Source of the DNA: Bradyrhizobium tropiciagri
GTDB taxonomy: Bacteria; Pseudomonadota; Alphaproteobacteria; Rhizobiales; Xanthobacteraceae
Direction: 5' to 3'
Length of the DNA: 64,000 nucleotides
NCBI RefSeq assembly: GCF_018130545.1
Contig: NZ_JAFCKF010000014.1
Coordinates: forward strand, 55,945 to 119,944
The position numbers and the translations under genes are program-made. Below the pieces are notes generated by a model that saw only the letters and a program-made list of their open reading frames with translations, had not been told where the DNA came from and searched no databases. Below are positions 17,189 through 25,664 of this stretch, one piece after another (position 1 is the stretch's first letter; every line of letters starts with the position of its first letter).

Positions 17189-17920
17189 TCACGCGTCAAA
17201 AAGTTTGATAGCGAAGGTCGCGGCGCTCGCCATCTGCGCCAGCACGGCCTCAACAGGCCGTCTAACAATACCGGGTTCTTCAATTGCGATGTAGAACCTC
17301 GTGTGGATTGCTGGCGTCGGAACACCTTTCCGGATCATTCCTAGCACTGTCTCTTCACCGACCTGTATCGAACCCTCGCCGCCGAGCGGCGTAAAGTCGC
17401 CTTCAGCAAGAGTGCCGGCCATCCACATATGGATAGGTTTGAGCTGAGTGTTCAGGAGCCGCCGATGCTTTCGTACTATGTCGAGATGGTGCAACATCCA
17501 AAGCAAATCGTTGCCGCCCAGATACGGCTTCACCTGTTCTCTCATTAAGCGTTGATCGAGTGCCGACAGGCCCGCGAGTAGCTGCCTTCCCTTTTTCTCA
17601 AACTCCTCTTCGGTTTTTGTGATTGGAAAATAGACCTGATGCTCAGGTATCGCGATGTTGTGCCGCTTCACGAGCGTCATCGCGAGCACGTCGAGGCTGC
17701 TGCGAATTGAGTTTAGGTAAGCGCCGACCTCCGCATGAAACGCGAGCGGCAACAGTTCGTTCTCGACTGCGACGATCAGGTTGTCTGCCGGCGGCGGGAG
17801 TACTTTGACTTCAATGGTCACGCCGCGCTTCAGCCACTCATCCAAGCGCTTGGAGAGGTCAGGCAATTGTCCGATTGCCCAATCGACGCTTGCTTGGGCT
17901 TGTAAAAGGTCCGGGCGCAT
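17189..17920 (-). CDS. Hypothetical protein with RSSLD helical motif
   Basis: The protein has 243 aa. A segment around residues 75-100 (YLNSIRSSLDVLAMTLVKRH) matches a helix seen in a family of uncharacterised bacterial proteins that resemble HEPN folds. A C-terminal helical region ends in FAIKLFDA. It is the first gene of the three-gene minus-strand set. No enzymatic motif can be assigned. Confidence 0.6.
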   Translation of the reverse strand: MRPDLLQAQASVDWAIGQLPDLSKRLDEWLKRGVTIEVKVLPPPADNLIVAVENELLPLAFHAEVGAYLNSIRSSLDVLAMTLVKRHNIAIPEHQVYFPITKTEEEFEKKGRQLLAGLSALDQRLMREQVKPYLGGNDLLWMLHHLDIVRKHRRLLNTQLKPIHMWMAGTLAEGDFTPLGGEGSIQVGEETVLGMIRKGVPTPAIHTRFYIAIEEPGIVRRPVEAVLAQMASAATFAIKLFDA

Positions 17921-18004
17921 TTTACGGGCTTTCAGGCGTTAAGTTGGGTTTAAGGAAATTACCCTTGAAAAGCCTCAAAGTGCGGCTATATCGAGGTTGA
18001 ATAC

Positions 18005-18129
18005 GGAAATACGTGCAGTGTGTTGTGGGGTCACCGGTGCACTCAACAAAAAATCCCACAGCCTACTGGCCTTGTGTGCGAAGGCACGTACCGAAAGGGA
18101 CCCTCGCGCAATAGAGAAGGAGCTTCACC
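18005..18129 (+). promoter_or_regulatory. Leader with base-pairing potential before a 38-codon frame
   Basis: GTGGG at about 18023 can pair with CCCAC near 18055, and GTGCA near 18013 can pair with TGCAC near 18038, so two mutually exclusive foldings can be drawn. The leader ends in GAAGGAG, a strong ribosome site 8 bases before the ATG at 18130. The leader, short frame and terminator form a complete small transcription unit. Confidence 0.35.
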
Positions 18130-18246
18130 ATGACGGTGCTGTTCACTCTCGAAGCCAGCCAGCCGTGCGGTAAGACGTTTCGCCTGGGCCTTGGATGCAA
18201 TTTGCATCTGGCTTCGATGATCGCCTTACTATCACGACTGTTCTAA
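18130..18246 (+). CDS. Short protein (38 aa), unknown
   Basis: It starts with ATG behind GAAGGAG and reads MTVLFTLEASQPCG ... SMIALLSRLF. The C terminus is mildly hydrophobic. It is followed 7 bases later by a clear intrinsic terminator, so the frame makes up nearly the whole transcript after the leader. It may be a real small protein or a leader peptide. No family is recognised. Confidence 0.4.
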   Translation: MTVLFTLEASQPCGKTFRLGLGCNLHLASMIALLSRLF

Positions 18247-18253
18247 ACAGATC

Positions 18254-18285
18254 GAGCGCTCCCATTAAGTTGGGGGCGCTCTTTT
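18254..18285 (+). terminator. Rho-independent terminator
   Basis: GAGCGC at 18254-18259 pairs with GCGCTC at 18276-18281, extended by CCC/GGG and followed by TTTT at 18282-18285. It ends the short unit 18130-18246. Confidence 0.7.
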
Positions 18286-19333
18286 CGCTTCAGAAGGTTC
18301 CCACGTCGTACCGCTTTGTTGCCGGACTATTTGGATTCCTGATCTTCAGCCAACACCTTGACCTCCCACTATCGTACACGGGAGGTCTTTCGTTTGGCGA
18401 CAATGCCCTCATGACCGAGCCTGCACACGTACTCGAGGATGGTGTTGCCGCCACCTTCAAGATGGTTGTACTCGATGCCGTCCGGCGCCTTCTGCAGGAG
18501 ATCGTCGAGCAGTCCTTTGCGACAAGCGGCTGCTTACGCGCCTCAGTGCCGTTGAGCTCCAGCAGATGCCCAGACGCATGCCTCCGAGACTCTCGTCTGC
18601 AGAAGTAGCTCACACTTTCCATCGACGCATTCGAAAAGGGCGAGGCTGCGGCTCGCGATGGCCGCGGCCGGCGGCTCCCAAAATGAATGGGCTGCCGCGT
18701 CGTCGGCGAGGGAAACTCTTTGTCATGAACGGCCAGTCCACCAAGCCGGCAGATCGCCGCCATTTCGGGTTCTTGCGGCATCGTCCGTCATTGGCCGTGC
18801 GCTGCCGGTGTCGGTCCGGGAGGAATCATCGTACACGTATTGGGTATTGGAACTGCCATTCCTCTGTTCGGCCAAATGCTGCACCATTCCTCCGTTCTCT
18901 AATCGCGGCCCATCATGCAAGTCCGCTTTTTCCACTTCTCAGTACACACAAGAGTGCTGCTCTTGTCCGTCGAAGCGATGGCGAGCGAAGGTTTGCTTGG
19001 CACGGCGAGGTCAAACCCGAAGCCGCCGGAGGCGGGGGCGCAAAGCGCCAGGCTTGAGCTTGCCGTGTCAAGCAAACATACTGTTCAGCCAGTTTCGACC
19101 CTTCAATACAACACCGTCGGCCATAGCGTCAGCCGCTGCCAAGTCCACCGTTCTCTCCGCAGTCCGATTGGTTTTGCGGCTACATTTTTGCGTCAGAAGG
19201 TCGACGCCGCTATGTCCCGAGCGGGGTCTGCATCTCTGCAGCCGCAGGAGGAATGGCGCGATAGCCGGCGCTCGTCCCGGTAGTACCTCTTACCGCTGTC
19301 GCAGACAGAGGATCTCCATGTTGGTTGTACCGA
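18286..19333. other. Degenerate intergenic stretch
   Basis: About 1 kb with several long open frames on both strands (up to about 247 codons on plus), none with a ribosome site, recognisable fold or natural-looking residue use; cysteine, serine and arginine are overrepresented. It looks like decayed mobile DNA next to an IS110 remnant. No gene is supported. Confidence 0.5.
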
Positions 19334-19645
19334 TCAGGCGATCGAGGTGCGACCACTCCAGTGGAATGGCGTCTCGTTACGCCACATGTGATGCAAGATG
19401 ACCGCCAGTTTCCTCGCTACTGCGACCATGGCCAGTTTACTTCCCGATCGCTCGACCAATGCGCGTCCCCATTGCCGGAGCGCGGAAGGTCGGGAGCAGC
19501 GGCGCAACACAACGCGTGCAGCTTCATAGAGCAAGGTTCGAATAGTTGCATCGGCAGCGCGCGAGGTACGCCCAGCTCGATTGGTATCGCCCGACTGGAA
19601 CCTACGCGGTGTCAGCCCAAGGTATGCGGCAACAGTCCGAAAACG
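19334..19645 (-). pseudogene. IS110-family transposase, C-terminal remnant
   Basis: About 102 codons match the Transposase_20 end of IS110 enzymes: AAYLGLTPRRFQSGDT, ADATIRTLLYEAARVVL, KLAMVAVARKLAVILHHMW. The same blocks appear in the intact copy at 20677-21741 (FGLAPKRHQSGTS, VAVARKLACILHRMW) with clear divergence, so this is a different, truncated element. No catalytic N-terminal part is found upstream. Confidence 0.75.
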
Positions 19646-20189
19646 TCGAGAGAAGTCTGTGCGCCGTAGTGACGTTGTTCTTTGCGCTGAGTGTGAGCAA
19701 CGTTCCTGCTTTCGCCGAAGTGCGATGCGACGAGTGATCGAGCGATCGATCCGTCTGCGGCTTTCGTCGGGCAGGCCGCGCTGCGGTTCGGCGTCCCGGT
19801 GCACTGGATACGCGCAGTCCTAGACGTCAAGAGCGTCGGCGACATGCGTGCGAGGTTACCAAGAGGCGCCATGGAGCTGAAGCAGATCATGCCGGAGACG
19901 CGGTCAGAGCTACGTCCGCCGTACGACCTCGGCAACGATCCCTACGATTCTCGTGACAAATTCTTGCCGGCATCGCGTACCTTTGCGAACTGCGCGATCG
20001 GTATGGCTCGCCTAGCGTTTTTACCGCGAACAACCCGGGACCATCTCGCTATGAAAGCATCTCGCAGGCGGCTGTTTGCCAGACGAGACGCGAGCATACG
20101 TCGCAAAGTTTGCAAATCTGCTTGCCATCGAACTGCCGCCAAGGTGGACGTCCAACAGCAGCCGCGGCGCTATCCTTCACGCGATCGGA

Positions 20190-20335
20190 TCTAAGGAAGA
20201 CGCGCGATCGGTTGCTGGCGCTCATGCCGTCGATTGGTGTCACGACGGCAATTTCAGCGCCCGATGTTTCACCCATGGTCCGATGGCCTATTGGCGTATT
20301 CGTCCCTCGATTGGATTCGGGAGGATCGCAATGAC
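20190..20335 (+). pseudogene. Possible second IS110 fragment
   Basis: A short plus-strand reading (RDRLLALMPSIGVTTAISAP ... DSGGSQ) resembles the central IPGIG helix-hairpin region and GLVPRQSSGG segment of IS110/IS1111 transposases in a decayed form. It is too short to be sure. It lies between the remnant and the intact transposase. Confidence 0.3.
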
Positions 20336-20519
20336 CAACTGTGTGAGCTCGCAAGCTGACGGCGTATGGGCGATGCCTTCGGCCCGCGCTCTACTCGTCG
20401 CTTTGCTCCTCACCGAGCCACCCTTCGTGTGTCTCGGCCCTTCGGGCAACGATCGCTATCGCAAGCGCTCGGAAGCAGCGTGGGCTTCCCGGGTTGGCTG
20501 CCGAGTCGCTGCGGCTTTT

Positions 20520-20676
20520 TCGGGAACTGGCGGTCGGGAGATCACGATGGACCTTGAGGATGAGGGCTCTTCAAATCGGGCTTCGAGATACCGGTGCACG
20601 GGGATAAGACGGCCGTGGCCGAATCCGGAGCCTGGTGCAACGACTTGGAAGGTCGTTGCCACAAGGGAGAGCTCCG
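20520..20676 (+). ncRNA. Candidate IS110 bridge-RNA region
   Basis: The 157 bases before the IS110 transposase are non-coding and contain a perfect hairpin, GCAACGAC with GTCGTTGC at about 20637-20660, among other dyads. In IS110-family elements a bridge RNA that directs target choice is transcribed from a non-coding end of the element; in the IS110 group it lies upstream of the transposase. The position fits, but the boundaries and loops were not determined. Confidence 0.3.
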
Positions 20677-21741
20677 ATGAAATTCTATGTTGGATTGGAC
20701 GTCGGCCTTGAAGAAACCAGCGTTTGCATCGTCGATAGCGAGGGTCTCACAGTCCGCGAAATTAAGGTCAGCACGGAGCCAGAGGCGATCCGCTCCGCTG
20801 TGGAGGGCTACGCGGATCGCCTCGATAGAGTGGGGGTCGAGGCGTCATCGCTAGGTATCTGGCTGTATCGCGAATTGCAGCCAGCCGGGCTTCCAATCGT
20901 TGTCGTGGAGGCGCGCCACATGCGTGTTTCGCTGTCGACAATGCGTAACAAAACCGACCGAAACGATGCGCGCGGCATCGCGCAGATGATGCGGTTGGGC
21001 TGGTACCGCGCCGTCCATGTCAAGAATATCGACATGCAAAGAATGCGCACGTTGTTGACCAACCGGAAGCTGCTCAAGCGCAAGTTGGTCGACCTCGAGA
21101 ACCATGTTCGCGGCGCGCTGCGGGCCTACGGATTGCTTGTCGGAGCCGTCGCCCGAGGTGCTTTTGAGGCCCGTATTCGCGAGCTGATTGAGCACTGCGA
21201 CCCGATTTTTGTGATGTCCATCCAGGTCATGCTGGACGTGCGCCGGGCCCTCCTCGAGGGCTATGATCGGCTACATCGCGTGCTCCTGCAGGTGGTCCAG
21301 CATGATCCTGTTTGCCGGCGTCTGATGACGGTTCCAGGCGTCGGTCCAGTCGTTGCCTTGTCATTCAAAGTTGGCGTTGATGACCCTCATCGCTTTACCC
21401 GATCACGCACCGTGGGCGCCCATTTTGGGCTGGCGCCGAAGCGTCACCAGTCTGGTACGTCGATTGATTTTGAAGGTCATATCAGCAAACAGGGCGATAT
21501 CTCGGTGCGGGAGGCGCTGTGCGAAGCGGCCGCAAGTCTGCTGTTACGGGTCAGGAAATGGTCGGCGTTGCGAGCTTGGGGCCTGCGGATCGCCAGGCGG
21601 TCGAGCATGCTGTGTGCGATTGCCGCGGTCGCGCGGAAGCTCGCATGCATTCTGCACCGGATGTGGGTCAGCGAGACCGATTTCCACGTCGGATTCGGCG
21701 CCAAGATCACGCAGCGGCTGCGCCTAAAGCCGGCGCAGTAG
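20677..21741 (+). CDS. IS110-family transposase
   Basis: The protein has 354 aa and is full length for the family. The N-terminal DEDD RuvC-like domain shows FYVGLDVGLEETSV with D8 and, further on, KTDRNDARGIAQMMR. The C-terminal Transposase_20 domain contains LMTVPGVGPVVALSF and the serine region AHFGLAPKRHQSGTS. ATG at 20677 follows AGGGAGAG. IS110 elements lack long terminal inverted repeats, so element ends cannot be marked. The copy appears intact. It is a mobile insertion between the defence-type small genes and the relaxase. Confidence 0.92.
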   Translation: MKFYVGLDVGLEETSVCIVDSEGLTVREIKVSTEPEAIRSAVEGYADRLDRVGVEASSLGIWLYRELQPAGLPIVVVEARHMRVSLSTMRNKTDRNDARGIAQMMRLGWYRAVHVKNIDMQRMRTLLTNRKLLKRKLVDLENHVRGALRAYGLLVGAVARGAFEARIRELIEHCDPIFVMSIQVMLDVRRALLEGYDRLHRVLLQVVQHDPVCRRLMTVPGVGPVVALSFKVGVDDPHRFTRSRTVGAHFGLAPKRHQSGTSIDFEGHISKQGDISVREALCEAAASLLLRVRKWSALRAWGLRIARRSSMLCAIAAVARKLACILHRMWVSETDFHVGFGAKITQRLRLKPAQ

Positions 21742-22392
21742 CCGCTGCGCAGACGAGCATAGAAGGCGCTGGGGGTACGCCCAGCATGCTGAGGAGGAAC
21801 GAAATTAGAGATCCGCGCGCGCGGTGAGCGTCCCCTGGCGGGGCCGCGAAACGGGGAATGTCCGCTATCTCTTGCCTGCTGCCGCCCTTCGGGGACGAGA
21901 GCGCAAAACTGCTTGGACAGCCCTGTTTACGAACCTGATGAAGAGCATGCGACGGCCTAAGTGCTGAACGCGAAGGAACGCATGGACCCCGCCTGGTGAA
22001 TGCGACCGCAAGCGCGGTGTGGTGACGTTTGTGCGTTGTCGATGCAGGGAGTCCGTCATGGTTGAAGTGCGACGAGTCGAAGAAAAGCGTAGGAATGAGT
22101 TGACTTTGAACGCCCGATTAGGAAGGCAAGATAAAGCGAACTTTCGTTCGCGCCTCGCTGTGCTCGTCAAGTTGTTGTGTGCACATTGTCTTTTCGAATT
22201 TTAGCAGAGTGGCGAGAAGGTGCGCGCGAGCCGCCATCGCCGTTTTCTCTTTAGCTTCCAATGCTCCGGGCGGCACCATTCGTCATGTGATTGGGGGCGT
22301 CTGCTTACGATTGCGCACGTCGTTCGACGCGAGAATGCACCGACCGAATTTGCGATCTTGCCGGAGTTGCTTCGTGCTCCGATTGTCGTGAT
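21742..22392. other. Non-coding stretch downstream of IS110
   Basis: About 650 bases without a supported gene. Short overlapping frames occur on both strands, none with ribosome sites or family likeness. It probably holds the right end of the IS and the upstream region of the relaxase gene. Confidence 0.45.
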
Positions 22393-24531
22393 ATGGCGCA
22401 CGACGAAGACAATTTTCGCATCCATCCTGGCAAAGTCCGTGACCGCGGTGGCGCTCGATTGCGTGCGGGCCGGATAGGTGGGTCACGTCGACGACCGAGC
22501 AGCTTTCTTGGCGAGGTTCAGCAGGCGATCCGGCGCGCTGGAGGTGACCCCAATCGACTACCTGGGACCGTCGGACGAAGCGGCCGGTTCAACGCCCGGG
22601 GCCGGGGCGCGAAGGTGGTGGCGTCCTTTGCCAGGGACGGGGGAGGATGGAGCGGGGACGGGAGCGGCGTCCGCTTCCGGGCACGGCGGGTCGTCGTCAA
22701 GGCGCGCGTCGTCAAACTCAATCCGCAGGGTCGTAGTCGCAGTCCGAAGATGCGAGGCGCGCTCAGCAAGGCGGTCGATGCTCATCTGCGCTATCTCGAA
22801 CGGGACGGCGTCACGCGGGACGGTGAACAGGGGCGGGTCTATTCTGCGGATGAGGATCGCGCCGACGGCCGCGCCTTCGTCGAGCGCGGCCGTGATGACC
22901 GGCATCAGTTCCGCTTCATCGTGGCGCCGGAGGATGCTGCCGAGATGGGCGACCTGCGCGCCTTTACCCGCGGCCTCATGCACCAGATGGAAACCGATCT
23001 CGGGACGGAGCTTGATTGGGTAGCGGTCGATCACCACAACACCGGTCACCCCCATACCCATATCCTGCTCCGGGGCATCACCGACGATGGCAAGATCTTG
23101 AACATCGCAGGCGACTACATCGCTCACGGCCTCCGCCACCGGGCGAGTGAACGGGTGACGCTTGAACTCGGTCCGCAGAGCGAACTGGACGTCGCCCGCA
23201 AGCTGGCGAGCGAGGTCGACGCGGAGCGCCTGACCCGGCTCGACCGGATCCTGATCGAACAGCAACGGGACGAAGGTTCTATCGATCTCAGAGCCGGCGA
23301 AGGGCAGAGCTTTCTGGTTCGGGAGAACCGCCATCTGCTGATCGACAGGATGAAGCGGCTGCAGCGTTACGGTCTTGCCTCGGAGGACGAACCCGGACGC
23401 TGGACCCTCTCCGACCGGGCCGAGACGAGCTTGAGGGCGCTCGGCCAACGCAACGATATCATCAAGACCATGCACCGGGCGCTGACCGATCACGGCCTCG
23501 CCGAGCAGCGCGGCGTAGACCAATACGCCGTCCATGGCGGCAAGCTTGCGGAGCCGGTCACAGGCCGGGTGGTCGGCAAGGGCCTTGCCGGCGACGAGAT
23601 GGGGGAACGGGTCTGTCTCGTCATCGACGGCGTCGATGGCCGCGTCCACCATATCGAGTTCGCCGATGCTTCCCGCCTTGAGGATGTCAGCCGCGGCATG
23701 ATCGTCGAGGCAGCCCCTGTCGTCTCCGGGCCGAGAGCATCCGATCGCAACATTGCCCTCGTGGCGGAGAGTGATGACGGCGTCTACCGGCCGAGCCGCC
23801 ACCTGGCACAAATTCGCGACCGGCTGGAGGCGACGGGGAAGGACCCGGACGCGTTCGTCCGCTCCCATGTTCGCCGCCTGGAAGCCTTGCGACGAGCCGG
23901 CCATGTCGAGCGCATCGACGCCGACCACTGGAAGATTCCGCAGGACATGACGGAGCGGGGAATGGCCTATGACCTCAGCCATGGCGGCGGCGATGGGCTC
24001 TCGGTCCGCACACTCTCGACTTTTGATCTCGATCGGCAGGTCGGTAGCGACGGGGCAACCTGGCTCGACCGTGAACTTGCCTCGCGCAGCCGCACGCCTC
24101 TCGTTGCGGCTGGCTTCGGCCGCGAGGTTACCGACGCCCTGGAGCGGCGCAGGCAAAGCCTGGTCAGCATGGGGTATGCCACCCGCCTGCCGGACGGCAG
24201 GATCCAGGGTCCAAAGGACCTTGTTGCGACGCTGGAGCGTGCCGAGGTCGCCCGCGTCGGCTCCGAGATGGCCGCCGCCCGCAAGCTGGCGTTCCAACCG
24301 CCCAAGGCGGGAGAATACGTCAGTGGCCGGCTGCTTGGGTCGGCCAATCTGGCCAGCGGACGCTTTGCCATGATCGAGACCTTCATCGGCGACGGAGGCC
24401 TCGGCTTCAGCCTCGTGCCATGGCAGCCCATCCTGGACCGGCGCATTGGCCAGCACATCACCGGCGCCATGCGGAGCGATGGCAGCGGCATCGAGTGGAG
24501 CTTTGGACGCAAGCGCGAACTTGGGCTGTGA
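22393..24531 (+). CDS. rlxS: RlxS-type relaxase/mobilisation nuclease (DUF3363)
   Basis: The protein has 712 aa. Relaxases of this type nick one strand at oriT and lead it into the recipient. The metal site HxxxHxH-like sequence VDHHNTGHPHTHILLRG lies at about residues 212-228, and the long C-terminal part is the DUF3363 region typical of the relaxases of rhizobial integrative elements. ATG at 22393 is preferred (MAHDEDNFRIHPGKVRD is the usual start); the frame is open further upstream. No coupling protein or type IV secretion gene is visible in the window, so the element may be mobilised by helpers, be a remnant, or carry those genes elsewhere. Confidence 0.88.
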   Translation: MAHDEDNFRIHPGKVRDRGGARLRAGRIGGSRRRPSSFLGEVQQAIRRAGGDPNRLPGTVGRSGRFNARGRGAKVVASFARDGGGWSGDGSGVRFRARRVVVKARVVKLNPQGRSRSPKMRGALSKAVDAHLRYLERDGVTRDGEQGRVYSADEDRADGRAFVERGRDDRHQFRFIVAPEDAAEMGDLRAFTRGLMHQMETDLGTELDWVAVDHHNTGHPHTHILLRGITDDGKILNIAGDYIAHGLRHRASERVTLELGPQSELDVARKLASEVDAERLTRLDRILIEQQRDEGSIDLRAGEGQSFLVRENRHLLIDRMKRLQRYGLASEDEPGRWTLSDRAETSLRALGQRNDIIKTMHRALTDHGLAEQRGVDQYAVHGGKLAEPVTGRVVGKGLAGDEMGERVCLVIDGVDGRVHHIEFADASRLEDVSRGMIVEAAPVVSGPRASDRNIALVAESDDGVYRPSRHLAQIRDRLEATGKDPDAFVRSHVRRLEALRRAGHVERIDADHWKIPQDMTERGMAYDLSHGGGDGLSVRTLSTFDLDRQVGSDGATWLDRELASRSRTPLVAAGFGREVTDALERRRQSLVSMGYATRLPDGRIQGPKDLVATLERAEVARVGSEMAAARKLAFQPPKAGEYVSGRLLGSANLASGRFAMIETFIGDGGLGFSLVPWQPILDRRIGQHITGAMRSDGSGIEWSFGRKRELGL

Positions 24532-24591
24532 GCGCGACCGGCTAGGGGCTTTACCTGCCCTGGCGCGAGTGGGCCGGACCGCCGCCATCCC

Positions 24592-24640
24592 GTCAAGGCT
24601 GGCGCTACCGCGCCCCCGCTTCGCGGCTGGCGGCCTTGAC
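24592..24640. repeat. Inverted repeat downstream of the relaxase (oriT candidate)
   Basis: GTCAAGGC at 24592-24599 and GCCTTGAC at 24633-24640 form 8-bp arms around a GC-rich 33-base loop. An inverted repeat close to a relaxase gene is what a nick-site region looks like, but a terminator or chance dyad is equally possible. The rest of 24532-24919 holds no gene. Confidence 0.3.
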
Positions 24641-24919
24641 CGGATGTCGCCGGCCCGGCAAGGGCTGGTCAAGCAGGTAAGATTCATTGGGAGCAGGGCG
24701 CTCCCTTTGCGAAAGGCGGCGACGTGATTGCCTCTGCGCCAAAGAGCTAACTAGCCGTTTGTCGCGCAGCAGCCCGCGGTACAGATACTCGGTTATTCAC
24801 CGCACAATCCCTGGTCGCGTCTTCTGCGTTCTGGCTGCGCTGATGACTTCACCTGCGAATACATGGTTCCGTCTGCGGGGCACATCCTTGCCCGGCTCGT
24901 CTGCCGCGAGACGTGGCGC

Positions 24920-25147
24920 CTAGTCGCCTTTGAGCAATTTCCAAGGCTCAATCTGTAACCCACTGGCAATCCGAGCCAGGTTGTCGAGAGAAACATTTCG
25001 CTCGGAACGCTCAACGGAGCTCAGATAGGTGCGGTTGATTCCGGATTCGTGAGCGAGCGCTTCTTGGCTAAGACCGCGCGCAGCCCGGAGCCGGCGCATA
25101 TTTTTCGCCAGCACGTCTCGAAGCGGTCCTTTGTGCGTCCTCTTCAC
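24920..25147 (-). CDS. XRE-family repressor, QseC-like
   Basis: The protein has 75 aa and is almost entirely a Cro/C1-type helix-turn-helix: LAKNMRRLRAARGLSQEALA, SGINRTYLSSVERSERNVSL, then LARIASGLQIEPWKLLKG. GTG at 25147 is needed to include the first helix; the first ATG would cut into the domain. It is divergent from a DUF2285 gene. In the Mesorhizobium symbiosis island ICEMlSymR7A the small HTH protein QseC is divergent from the DUF2285 antiactivator QseM and sets its expression. Size, orientation and family all agree with that pair. Confidence 0.82.
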   Translation of the reverse strand: MKRTHKGPLRDVLAKNMRRLRAARGLSQEALAHESGINRTYLSSVERSERNVSLDNLARIASGLQIEPWKLLKGD

Positions 25148-25166
25148 GGACGCAGATACATCTGTT

Positions 25167-25196
25167 TGACGCTTTTAAGACTACCGCTTTTAAGTT
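25167..25196 (+). promoter_or_regulatory. Operator/promoter between the QseC-like and QseM-like genes
   Basis: Two copies of CGCTTTTAAG occur at 25170-25179 and 25185-25194, with starts 15 bases apart, in the 142-base divergent gap. A TTGACG at about 25167-25172 followed 17 bases later by TTTAAG could be the plus-strand promoter of the DUF2285 gene, overlapping both repeats. This is the layout expected for a repressor site. Confidence 0.5.
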
Positions 25197-25289
25197 ACAT
25201 TCCGCCGCGCAATTCTATTCTTCAACAGCGCGGCTGAAGAGCTGACCGACGCTAGCTCGAACGTTCAATTAGGCAGGGGCCCACAAGAC

Positions 25290-25562
25290 ATGACTGGATT
25301 TATGACTGATCCCGAGGTTGCAGCAATTGCACCGGCCGAACCGGCTTTGACCCCCTACGATCGTGCCCACCGTGTGACATATCTCAGGTTACTCGACGCA
25401 CACGCTGAAGGCATTGAATGGCGCGAGATCGTACGAACCGTTTTGCATATCGATCCTGACCGGGAGCAGGAACATGCGCGCAAAACGTTTGAAAGCCATC
25501 TCGCCCGAGCCCAGTGGATGACTGAACAAGGCTACAGGCAATTGTTGAAAGGCTTTGAATAG
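25290..25562 (+). CDS. DUF2285 protein, QseM-like antiactivator
   Basis: The protein has 90 aa. The DUF2285 core is visible as LTPYDRAHRVTYLRLLDA ... IEWREIVRTVLHIDPDRE, KTFESHLARAQWMTEQGYRQLL. In ICEMlSymR7A, QseM binds the activators TraR and FseA and keeps element excision and transfer off in most cells. Whether this protein does the same is inferred from family and from the divergent HTH gene. No FseA-type (DUF6499 plus DUF2285), TraR or TraI gene is seen in the window. ATG 25302 is an alternative start. Confidence 0.8.
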   Translation: MTGFMTDPEVAAIAPAEPALTPYDRAHRVTYLRLLDAHAEGIEWREIVRTVLHIDPDREQEHARKTFESHLARAQWMTEQGYRQLLKGFE

Positions 25563-25664
25563 ATCGATATCGCTTAGCGAGCCGCAGGATTTCAGGAGAT
25601 CTTGAATTTCTAACCTAACTATCTTTTGCCGAGCCAAATTGCGCGCATGCGTTCCAATTCTTCT

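Noticed and set aside
18658-19401. 247-codon plus-strand frame
   Set aside because: No ribosome site, unnatural composition with many Cys, Ser and Arg, and it runs into the antisense IS110 remnant.
22558-24687. 709-codon frame antisense to the relaxase
   Set aside because: Typical GC-rich shadow frame; no motif, while the plus strand carries the complete relaxase.
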